A model generated the notes under the pieces. The model searched no databases. It worked only from the letters and a program-made list of their open reading frames with translations, and was not told where the DNA came from. The position numbers and the translations under genes were made by a program. A DNA stretch of 64,000 nt, from contig NZ_CP137559.1 of the NCBI RefSeq assembly GCF_019249725.2, forward strand, positions 911,501-975,500, read 5' to 3'. Positions within the stretch are counted from its first letter, which is position 1, and each line of letters opens with the position of its first letter. Shown in pieces: positions 16,579 through 22,862 of this stretch. Origin of the DNA: Segatella hominis. Its GTDB lineage: Bacteria; Bacteroidota; Bacteroidia; Bacteroidales; Bacteroidaceae.

Positions 16579-17811
16579 ATGGATATTGATAAAGAATTAG
16601 AAGATATATTCAGTGACCCTTTGATGGATGTTTCCTATCAGGAGGCAAAACTCTTCGATGTGCCTGCTGACATGAAAGGCGTGATGGCTCAGAAGAAGGA
16701 TGCGCCCGACCATGTGGCGCAAAGAAAACCGTGTGAGGATTTTGCACGGTTTAAGCCTCTCTTCGAACAGGTGCATCAGGATTTGAAGATCGGGAAGCGA
16801 CAGTTGCAGAGAATCTCGAAGACGACGAGCTTATTGGCTGGACGCTATTATCTTGTAGATGGTCAGATGGTTTTGTTATATGAGATTATTGAGAAGAAAA
16901 AGGGTACTAATGGTTTGCCCGATGGCAGAACCCGCTGTATCTATGAAAATGGTACGGAGTCGGATATCTATCTCCAGACACTTCGCAAGAATGTGGTGAC
17001 AAGTGGCTATGCCATCACCGAAACTCTGGAGGAGACTGATGCCCATTTCTTCAATCCTGAGGACGTGAGACAGGAAGACCAGGTGACGGGTTACATCTAC
17101 GTGCTTCGTTCGAAATCAAAGAATCCGGAAATTCGTAACATCAAGAATCTCTATAAGATAGGTTTCTCTACGAATAAGGTGGAGGAGCGTGTGGCAAATG
17201 CCGAGCACGAGCCTACTTATCTGATGGCACCTGTAGAGATTGTAAGCACTTACAAGATAGTGAACATGCACTCCCAGAAGTTTGAGGACCTGGTGCATCA
17301 GGTGTTGCAGACGGTGAACTTCCGTTTCAGGGTGGCTGATGATAAGGGAGAGATGCATGAGGCTACGGAGTGGTATCAGGTTCCGCTGGAAATCATCGAC
17401 AGTATCATTCAGAAAATCATGAATGGCACTATCATCTACTTTTCCTACAATAAGGAACAGCAATGTCTGGAGCAGCGAATAGAGAAAAAGCCATCGCAGT
17501 TAAATCTGTCGGGCTTGAAGGTTTTGACGCTGATTATCGAGAAGGTATATTTCGAGGAGATTGTATCTGGTGTGAAGACCGAGGAGTACCGTTCGCTGAA
17601 GCAGACCACGCTTAACAAATATACTTATATTGATGAGGCTGATGGCAAGCGTTATCTCCGTCGTTTCGATGCGATAAGGTTTTATGTGGGTTATCATTCG
17701 GATAGGGATAGTGCCGTGGTTCAGGTATTGGATACTACCTATGAGGATGGCTTGGTAACTTATCATCTCGGAAAGGTATTGGAGGTGATTAGGGGAAAGG
17801 AAAATAAATAA
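16579..17811 (+). CDS. GIY-YIG nuclease with C-terminal ASCH domain
   Basis: 410 aa. After the shared N-terminal motif, residues about 45-150 form a conserved leader (RKPCEDFARFKPLFEQVH, TRCIYENGTESD). The GIY-YIG core (T5orf172/MUG113 type) follows: GYIYVLRS (about 171-178), LYKIGFS (about 191-197), an Arg in VEERVANA, and a catalytic-type Glu in KFEDLVHQVL (about 238), so the active site looks intact. Residues about 310-408 match an ASCH/PUA-like fold: IIEKVYFEEIVSGVKTEEYR ... FDAIRFYVGYHSD. ASCH domains bind RNA or modified nucleobases. The role as the operon's nuclease is inference from context. Confidence 0.82.
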   Translation: MDIDKELEDIFSDPLMDVSYQEAKLFDVPADMKGVMAQKKDAPDHVAQRKPCEDFARFKPLFEQVHQDLKIGKRQLQRISKTTSLLAGRYYLVDGQMVLLYEIIEKKKGTNGLPDGRTRCIYENGTESDIYLQTLRKNVVTSGYAITETLEETDAHFFNPEDVRQEDQVTGYIYVLRSKSKNPEIRNIKNLYKIGFSTNKVEERVANAEHEPTYLMAPVEIVSTYKIVNMHSQKFEDLVHQVLQTVNFRFRVADDKGEMHEATEWYQVPLEIIDSIIQKIMNGTIIYFSYNKEQQCLEQRIEKKPSQLNLSGLKVLTLIIEKVYFEEIVSGVKTEEYRSLKQTTLNKYTYIDEADGKRYLRRFDAIRFYVGYHSDRDSAVVQVLDTTYEDGLVTYHLGKVLEVIRGKENK

Positions 17812-17828
17812 AATAGTTGAAAACCAAT

Positions 17829-17857
17829 AGTTTAAGGTCACAAATTGTGACCTTAAA
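17829..17857. terminator. Perfect 14-bp inverted repeat after the defence operon
   Basis: GTTTAAGGTCACAA (17829-17842), one base, then its exact complement (17844-17857). It ends the plus-strand operon and faces the minus-strand toxin-antitoxin region. No long T-run follows, so it may be a weak or bidirectional terminator. Confidence 0.55.
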
Positions 17858-17894
17858 CGCTATTTCTATGTGTTCTAATATAGTGTGTTATACG

Positions 17895-17983
17895 AAGCTT
17901 TTGCCCTTGCAGGGCGCATTGCTGACTGTTAGTGTACCCAGGGTGCTGCCCAGGATAGGAGCTTTTGGGCTTTCAGCCCGTTC
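17895..17983. repeat. 90-bp palindrome-rich dispersed repeat, copy 1
   Basis: Begins AAGCTTTTGCCCTTGCAGGG and ends GGGCTTTCAGCCCGTTC. It contains GCCCTTGCAGGGC, an imperfect CCCAGGGTGCTGCCCAGG arm, and GGGC/GCCC. Copy 2 at 18903-18992 is nearly identical, in the same orientation. Confidence 0.8.
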
Positions 17984-18002
17984 CTGAACCACCTGCAAAG
18001 TT

Positions 18003-18176
18003 CTATTTTATGTTCGACCTTTCAAGTATTGTGCGCATAGCACGATAGCGAGGATCTTTTTTGATGTCTCGCTTGGGACTAATATCATATTTGCGCTCAG
18101 TTTCGTCTGCCATTTCTTGGAAACGACGAGCCTCTTCACCATAGAGTGTTGGTATTGCTTTTATTGGTTGAGCCAT
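18003..18176 (-). CDS. Small 57-residue protein of the toxin-antitoxin cluster
   Basis: Frame from the ATG at 18174-18176 (MAQPIKAIPTLYGEEARRFQ) to TAG at 18003-18005, rich in Arg, Lys and Glu, with AGGAAGG upstream. It begins 8 nt after the stop of the decayed antitoxin copy and reads in the same direction. I recall similar short 'PIKATPTL-G-A-RF' proteins next to toxin genes in Bacteroidetes, but cannot name the family. Possibly an antitoxin component or remnant of a larger gene. Confidence 0.55.
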   Translation of the reverse strand: MAQPIKAIPTLYGEEARRFQEMADETERKYDISPKRDIKKDPRYRAMRTILERSNIK

Positions 18177-18184
18177 AATCCTTC

Positions 18185-18349
18185 CTATTTTAGTTCTTCT
18201 ATAAATTCATCAAAATCAGTAGCCTTGCCTGTCCTTTCGTACTCCGCTTCAATGGCTTCAATCCTATCCGCGGCTTCTTCTTCATTAGCCGGATGCCAGC
18301 CAACCGGAATCGGCTGCTCTTCTGGCAATGTATATCATTTCTTCTTCAT
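18185..18349 (-). pseudogene. Decayed second copy of the antitoxin gene
   Basis: In the same frame as the intact antitoxin it reads MKKK, stop (TGA at codon 5), YTLPEEQ, then directly PIPVGWHPANEEEA, RIEAIEAEYE and a divergent end (FDEFIEELK). Compared with the intact copy at 18526-18810, about 34 codons between PEEQ and IPVGW are deleted in frame, and an AGC serine codon has become TGA. Confidence 0.75.
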
Positions 18350-18361
18350 AAGCTTTTTCCT

Positions 18362-18538
18362 TTATAGTTTTCTTTTAAATTGTCTAATCAGATATCTGGG
18401 GTTTCTTCTCATATCCCATAAATCTACGAAAATGACGAGGTCGTTGGCTTCGTCGTAGCGATAGATAATCTTCCAATTCTCCTTGATAATTGCACTATGG
18501 TAAGGGCGGTGGTAAAGAGTTAATCTTATGCCAGCCAT
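18362..18538 (-). CDS. RelE/ParE-like toxin, short (possibly N-terminally truncated)
   Basis: 58 aa from the ATG at 18536-18538, which overlaps the antitoxin stop (12-13 nt), to TAA at 18362-18364. The sequence MAGIRLTLYHRPYHSAIIKE continues to WKIIYRYDEANDLVIFVDLW and RRNPRYLIRQFKRKL. The strand-rich 'W-I-I-Y-x-Y-d...V-I-v-D-L-w-D-x-R-x-P' pattern resembles the C-terminal half of the RelE/ParE fold, with catalytic-type Arg residues near the end. A full-length toxin would be about 90-100 aa, so this is either a mini form or a truncated gene. Confidence 0.6.
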   Translation of the reverse strand: MAGIRLTLYHRPYHSAIIKENWKIIYRYDEANDLVIFVDLWDMRRNPRYLIRQFKRKL

Positions 18539-18810
18539 GGATATTGTGCAATTAGTTCTTTTTCAAATTCTTCTGCATCAATATATTGCCCATTCTCATA
18601 CTCCGCCTCAATAGCTTCAATCCTAGCCATGGCTTCTTCTTCATTAGCCGGATGCCAGCCCACAGGAATCTTGTTCCAGTCAATATCTTCTTCTGCACAT
18701 TCATCCTCGGGAAGTGTCATGGCGGCATTTCCGTGATAGGTTGGTGCAGGCTCTGCTGCGAAAGCTGCATCTTTCTGCTCTTCTGGCAATGTATAGCTTT
18801 TCTCTTTCAT
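18526..18810 (-). CDS. Antitoxin-like protein partnered with RelE/ParE-like toxin
   Basis: 94 aa from MKEKSYTLPEEQKD to LIAQYPWLA. I choose this ATG rather than the one at 18864 because a promoter (TTG, 20 nt, TAAATTTG) lies inside the longer frame, at 18834-18864. The protein is acidic (EDECAEEDIDW, EAIEAEYENGQYIDAEEFEK), with a short N-terminal segment and a probable toxin-binding C-terminus. It overlaps the toxin start, as in type II modules. A damaged paralogue lies downstream. Confidence 0.65.
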   Translation of the reverse strand: MKEKSYTLPEEQKDAAFAAEPAPTYHGNAAMTLPEDECAEEDIDWNKIPVGWHPANEEEAMARIEAIEAEYENGQYIDAEEFEKELIAQYPWLA

Positions 18811-18833
18811 AAGCTTGCGTATTTTATCTACTG

Positions 18834-18864
18834 CAAATTTACGATTATTATCTGAATCATGCAA
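18834..18864 (-). promoter_or_regulatory. Promoter of the antitoxin-toxin pair
   Basis: On the minus strand: TTG (complement of 18862-18864), 20 nt, TAAATTTG (complement of 18834-18841), followed by CAG. It fits the Bacteroidetes consensus and sits 24 nt before the chosen antitoxin start. Confidence 0.65.
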
Positions 18865-18902
18865 GGAAAATGGGAGAAAACTGTGAAAAACAATACATTT
18901 TT

Positions 18903-18992
18903 AAGCTTTTGCCCTTGCAGGGCGTATTGCTGATTGTTAGTGTACCCAGGGCGCTGCCCTGGGCTACGAGCTTTTGGGCATTCAGCCCGTTT
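18903..18992. repeat. 90-bp palindrome-rich dispersed repeat, copy 2
   Basis: Same orientation as copy 1 (17895-17983). Here the central arm is a full palindrome CCCAGGGCGCTGCCCTGGG. The two copies bracket the toxin-antitoxin genes. The stretch from 18865 to 19230 holds this repeat, the toxin remnant at 19019-19099, the Rpn promoter, and nothing else I can identify. Confidence 0.8.
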
Positions 18993-19018
18993 CAACCATA
19001 CAGTTAGAGCTCTTTCCT

Positions 19019-19099
19019 TTATAGTTTTCTTTTGAATTGTCTAATCAGATATCTGGGGCTTCTTCTCATATCCCATAAATCTACGAAAATGACGAGGTA
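19019..19099 (-). pseudogene. Remnant of a second toxin gene (C-terminal 26 codons)
   Basis: Minus-strand frame YLVIFVDLWDMRRSPRYLIR then QFKRKL and stop. It is nearly identical to the end of the 18362-18538 toxin, including the flanking CTTTCCTTTATAG. The 5' part is missing. With the duplicated 90-bp repeat and antitoxin, it shows that a block was duplicated and then decayed. Confidence 0.8.
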
Positions 19100-19155
19100 G
19101 TTTTCCTTGTTTTTACGCCGATATTCTCCATCATATTGATTTTTTTGCTTTCAGA

Positions 19156-19187
19156 TTTGCATTTTTCAAAAAATAATCGTACTTTTG
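19156..19187 (+). promoter_or_regulatory. Promoter of the Rpn-type nuclease gene
   Basis: TTTG at 19156-19159, 20 nt, TACTTTTG at 19180-19187, then C. The distance to the ATG at 19231 allows a leader of about 35-40 nt. Confidence 0.7.
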
Positions 19188-19230
19188 CCCTCGAAGACGC
19201 AATAGTGCGTAGGTAAATAATACAAATATT

Positions 19231-20169
19231 ATGGCGAAATACATTAACCCATTTACCGACTGGGGCTTTAAGCGATTGTTCGGTCAGGAGTTCAGCAAGG
19301 ATTTGCTGATAAGTTTCTTAAACGATTTGTTCGAGGGGGAATTTCAAGTCAGGGATGTCACCTTCAAGGACAAAGAGCAGTTGGCTGATTCCAAGGATTT
19401 GCGAGGCTGCATATATGATGTCTATTGCGAGACAGATGAGGGCAAGCATTTCATTGTGGAGATGCAGAACAACTGGACGGTTAATTTCGTGAATCGCACG
19501 TTGTGTTATGCCAGCAAGGCTATTACCAATCAGCGTGAGAAAGAAAAGTCCAAGGACAAGCCTTCATTTTATGAGCTGGTTCCTGTATATGTGATCAGTT
19601 TTATGAATTTCTCTCCTCATGTCGGAGAAGAGATCAGTCAGTTTAAATCTGATGTGATGTTGAGGGAGAAAAATAGCGAAGAGCCTTTCACAGACAAGCT
19701 TCGCTTCATCTATTTGAATCTTCCGTATTTCACAAAGAAGGCGGAGGAATGTGTAACAGATTTTGAAAAGTGGATTTACGTATTGAAGCATATGACAACA
19801 TTAGAAAGAATTCCATTTGAGACGCAGAAGAAGATCTTCAAGCGTTTGGCAGAAGTGGCTGACAGCCGCTGCCTGAGCAAGGAGGAAATGGAAAAATATG
19901 AAGAGAGCCAGCGTCAGGTTGATAATTACAACCTGGGAATGTATAGTGCCTGGCTGGAAGGAAATGAGAAGGGGATTAAGCAAGGAATAGAGCAAGGAAT
20001 AGAGCAAGGAATAGAGCAAGGAATAGAGCAAGGAATAGAGCAAGGAAAACTTTCTACTAATCTTGCTGTTGCAAAGAATCTCCTTGCATTAGGTATGCCA
20101 GTAAGTCAAATCATGCAAGTTACAGGTTTGAGTAAAGAGCAAATAAGCAGTTTGCAGGCCAAGAAATAA
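19231..20169 (+). CDS. Rpn-family PD-(D/E)XK nuclease / putative transposase
   Basis: 312 aa, recombination-promoting nuclease (Rpn) family with a PD-(D/E)XK core. INPFTDWGFKRLFGQE at the start is the family signature. YDVYCETDEGKHFIVEMQ (about 71-88) gives the Asp and the E-x-Q of the nuclease. A C-terminal stretch consists of GIKQ plus five GIEQ units encoded by a 12-bp tandem repeat (19973-20046), followed by a short helix-turn-helix-like end (MPVSQIMQVTGLSKEQISSL). It is often annotated as a transposase, but no inverted repeats or target duplication are seen here. Confidence 0.88.
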   Translation: MAKYINPFTDWGFKRLFGQEFSKDLLISFLNDLFEGEFQVRDVTFKDKEQLADSKDLRGCIYDVYCETDEGKHFIVEMQNNWTVNFVNRTLCYASKAITNQREKEKSKDKPSFYELVPVYVISFMNFSPHVGEEISQFKSDVMLREKNSEEPFTDKLRFIYLNLPYFTKKAEECVTDFEKWIYVLKHMTTLERIPFETQKKIFKRLAEVADSRCLSKEEMEKYEESQRQVDNYNLGMYSAWLEGNEKGIKQGIEQGIEQGIEQGIEQGIEQGKLSTNLAVAKNLLALGMPVSQIMQVTGLSKEQISSLQAKK

Positions 20170-20280
20170 TATAAATTCGGATTTAGAATCCTCAAGAAAT
20201 AAAATGGGAGAAAAGTTTTATAAAGTATCTTATAATCAAGGCTTTTGCTCTTTATTGGGCTTGGGGTGTTTCTGAAAAAA

Positions 20281-20332
20281 AGTCACAATATCCGGCAGAT
20301 GGTGCTGAGTATTGTGACTTTACTTTTTTATT
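20281..20332. terminator. Bidirectional terminator between Rpn gene and hemL
   Basis: AGTCACAATA (20281-20290) pairs with TATTGTGACT (20310-20319). A-rich sequence precedes it and TTACTTTTTTATT follows, so it can stop both convergent transcripts. Confidence 0.8.
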
Positions 20333-20345
20333 ATACAAATCTTTT

Positions 20346-21620
20346 CTATTCTATACTTTCTTCTATTGACTTCAATACGTAGTCGAGAATCTCATCAGTG
20401 TGGCAGAGGGAGATGAAGTTGCCCTCAAACTGCGATGGACTCACGTAGATGCCTCGATCCAACATGTTGCGGAAATAACGTGCGAAACGTTCCTGATCAC
20501 TCTTCTTGGTATCTTGGAAATTGCGCACAGGCTGGTCGTTGAAGAACATCGTGAACATCGTGCCCACGTGGTTTACCTGGATGCCCTTGTCTTCTACTAT
20601 CTTCTCAAGACGGGAGAGGAAACGATTGCTGCGTTCTTCTAAGAGTTCATAAACGCCCGGTTCGCCCAACTGCTTCAAAGTTTCATAACCGGCTGCCATC
20701 GCCACAGGATTTCCACTCAAAGTACCTGCCTGGTAAACTGGACCCTCTGGGGCTAATACGCTCATGATATCCGCTCTACCTCCGAAGGTTGCGGCAGGGA
20801 ATCCGCCACCTACTATTTTACCAACTGTTGTCATATCCGGTGTGATTCCGAATCGCTTCTGTGCTCCGCCGTATGAAAGACGGAAACCGGTGATGACTTC
20901 ATCGAATATCAGGATGGCTCCATGCTCTTGGGTTACCTTGCGGGTTGCTTCAATAAACTCACGGGTAGGAGGAACCACACCCATGTTGCAGGCTACAGGC
21001 TCAATGATGAGCGCTGCCACTTTGTCTCCGTTTTCTGCAAAGTATTTCTCTAAAGCCTCGGTATCATTATAAGGTAATACCACGGTATATTGAGTGAAAC
21101 CAGCTGGAACTCCGGCAGACGAAGCATTGTTCAGCTTGGCTACTGCAGAACCGGCACTTACCAGAAGATGGTCGGCATGACCATGATAGCATCCTTCGAA
21201 CTTCACGAGAATATCTCGTCCGGTAAAACCACGTGCCACACGGATGGCTGACATCGTTGCCTCGGTTCCGCTGTTGACGAAGCGAAGTCGCTCCATAGAA
21301 GGAAATGACTCTCTTACCTTCTCTGCCAAGGTGGTTTCTGCAAGAGTCGGGATTCCGAAACTGCTTCCGTGGAAGATGGCATCGGATGCTGCCTTGCTTA
21401 CCTTATCATTATTATGACCCAAGATGAATACGCCCCATGACATACAGAAGTCGATAAACTTGTTGTCATCAATATCATAGATGTAGGGACCTTTGGCATC
21501 ACGCACGAAGAGTGGGGTGGTTCCCACGCTCTTCAATGCTCTCACTGGCGAGTTGACTCCACCAGGAATTATCTGTTTTGCCTCCTCAAAAGCGGCGGCA
21601 GATTTGATTCTTTCGTTCAT
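20346..21620 (-). CDS. hemL: Glutamate-1-semialdehyde 2,1-aminomutase
   Basis: PLP enzyme converting glutamate-1-semialdehyde to 5-aminolevulinate, 424 aa, normal length. Visible motifs are NSGTEATMSAIRVARGFTGR (about 116-135), IFDEVITGFR (about 239-248), and the PLP-lysine region TVGKIVGGGFPAATFGG (about 265-281). It is the last gene of the minus-strand sulfur/siroheme run and follows hemB by 54 nt. Together with HemA it supplies the C5 tetrapyrrole pathway. Confidence 0.96.
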   Translation of the reverse strand: MNERIKSAAAFEEAKQIIPGGVNSPVRALKSVGTTPLFVRDAKGPYIYDIDDNKFIDFCMSWGVFILGHNNDKVSKAASDAIFHGSSFGIPTLAETTLAEKVRESFPSMERLRFVNSGTEATMSAIRVARGFTGRDILVKFEGCYHGHADHLLVSAGSAVAKLNNASSAGVPAGFTQYTVVLPYNDTEALEKYFAENGDKVAALIIEPVACNMGVVPPTREFIEATRKVTQEHGAILIFDEVITGFRLSYGGAQKRFGITPDMTTVGKIVGGGFPAATFGGRADIMSVLAPEGPVYQAGTLSGNPVAMAAGYETLKQLGEPGVYELLEERSNRFLSRLEKIVEDKGIQVNHVGTMFTMFFNDQPVRNFQDTKKSDQERFARYFRNMLDRGIYVSPSQFEGNFISLCHTDEILDYVLKSIEESIE

Positions 21621-21674
21621 ATTTCAGTAATGTTTAGTGTTAAATGTTTTGTATTTACTGAATGGAAATTGCTC

Positions 21675-22670
21675 TTAATCTATTTTGATATTCCACTCTT
21701 CTGCCTTTTCGATGATTTCCTTGGCATAATAAGTGATAATGTATTGTGCGCCAGCTCGCTTGATGGCGATGAGGCTCTCGAATGCCACGCGGCTCTCGTC
21801 CAGATAACCGAGTTTGGCTGCAGCCTTGAGCATGGAGTATTCTCCGCTCACCTGATAAGCTACCATTGGGATGTTTGGGAACTTCTCTACACCTCTGGCA
21901 ATCATGTCGAGATAAGGCATCGCTGGTTTTACCATCGTCCAGTCTGCCCCTTCCTCTATGTCTGCTGCAATCTCTTCAAGACCCTGATCGTGGGTGCGGA
22001 AGTCCATTTGATAACTCTTTCTGTCTCCAAAGCTTGGGGCAGAATCTGCTGCATCACGGAATGGACCATAGAAGGCTGAGGCGTATTTGGCGGAGTATGC
22101 GAGAACCTTACACTGTTTGTCGAGACCTCCTTCTTTAAGCCTCTTCTTGATGGCTTCCACCTGTCCGTCCATCATGGCTGATGGGGCTACGAAATCAGCA
22201 CCGGCCTTGGCGTGAACATAAGCTTCTTCAGCAAGTAATGGGAGGGTGGAATCATTATCTACATCGTGATGATGCAGGAGTCCGCAATGTCCGTGATTGG
22301 TATATTCGCAGAGGCAGACGTCGGTGAAGACGATGATGTCCTTGCCAAACTCTGTTTTGATGGCCTTCACGGCACGGGCGATGAGTGCATCATCGGCATA
22401 GGCAGCACTGCCTCGTTCATCTTTCTGTTCATCAGGAATCACTCCGAAAAGAAGAACCTTGTTGATGCCGAGGTTCTTGATTTCTTTGATATCCTTGAGA
22501 AGAGTATCTATACTGAAGCGATAGACGCCCGGCATGGTGGAAATCTCTTCCTTTTGGTTCTCTCCCTCTACTACGAAGTAAGGGTAGATGAAGTCTGTGG
22601 CACTCAATGAGACGTCGGCATACTTGTCGCGAGTAGCCTGGTCTTTTCTAAAATCTCTGAATCTTTTCAT
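21675..22670 (-). CDS. hemB: Porphobilinogen synthase (5-aminolevulinate dehydratase)
   Basis: Condenses two 5-aminolevulinates into porphobilinogen, 331 aa. The metal-binding stretch TDVCLCEYTNHGHCGL (about 118-133) carries the three cysteines of zinc-dependent enzymes. The active-site lysine blocks YSAKYASAFYGPFRD and MVKPAMPYLD are intact. It lies between the hemC-cobA-hemD fusion and hemL. Confidence 0.96.
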   Translation of the reverse strand: MKRFRDFRKDQATRDKYADVSLSATDFIYPYFVVEGENQKEEISTMPGVYRFSIDTLLKDIKEIKNLGINKVLLFGVIPDEQKDERGSAAYADDALIARAVKAIKTEFGKDIIVFTDVCLCEYTNHGHCGLLHHHDVDNDSTLPLLAEEAYVHAKAGADFVAPSAMMDGQVEAIKKRLKEGGLDKQCKVLAYSAKYASAFYGPFRDAADSAPSFGDRKSYQMDFRTHDQGLEEIAADIEEGADWTMVKPAMPYLDMIARGVEKFPNIPMVAYQVSGEYSMLKAAAKLGYLDESRVAFESLIAIKRAGAQYIITYYAKEIIEKAEEWNIKID

Positions 22671-22685
22671 AATCTATGTCGGTTT

Positions 22686-22862
22686 TATTATAATGTTAAA
22701 TTAAAAATGAGAAATATTAAAGAATGAGAAAGACAAGAAAATGAGAAATGACAAATGAAAAATGAGAAATTAGGCTGCGCCCTTCAAACACTTGAATTCT
22801 TCACTCTTCACTCTTCGTTCTTCACTTACTCTTGTTCTTCACTTTCTATTGCTCTTCGTTCT
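22686..22862. repeat. Low-complexity repeat block between hemB and the hemC fusion
   Basis: Two tracts adjoin: ATGAGAAAT/AAAATGAG units at 22686-22775 and, on the complementary sense, GAAGAGTGAAGAA units at 22795-22862 that reach the stop of the hemC-cobA-hemD gene. Related tracts are at 1608-1650, 2378-2400, 24296-24408, 25096-25146 and 29141-29172. Confidence 0.6.

Noticed and set aside
18811..18864. 18-codon N-terminal extension of the antitoxin
   Set aside because: A well-spaced promoter (TTG-N20-TAAATTTG) lies inside it.
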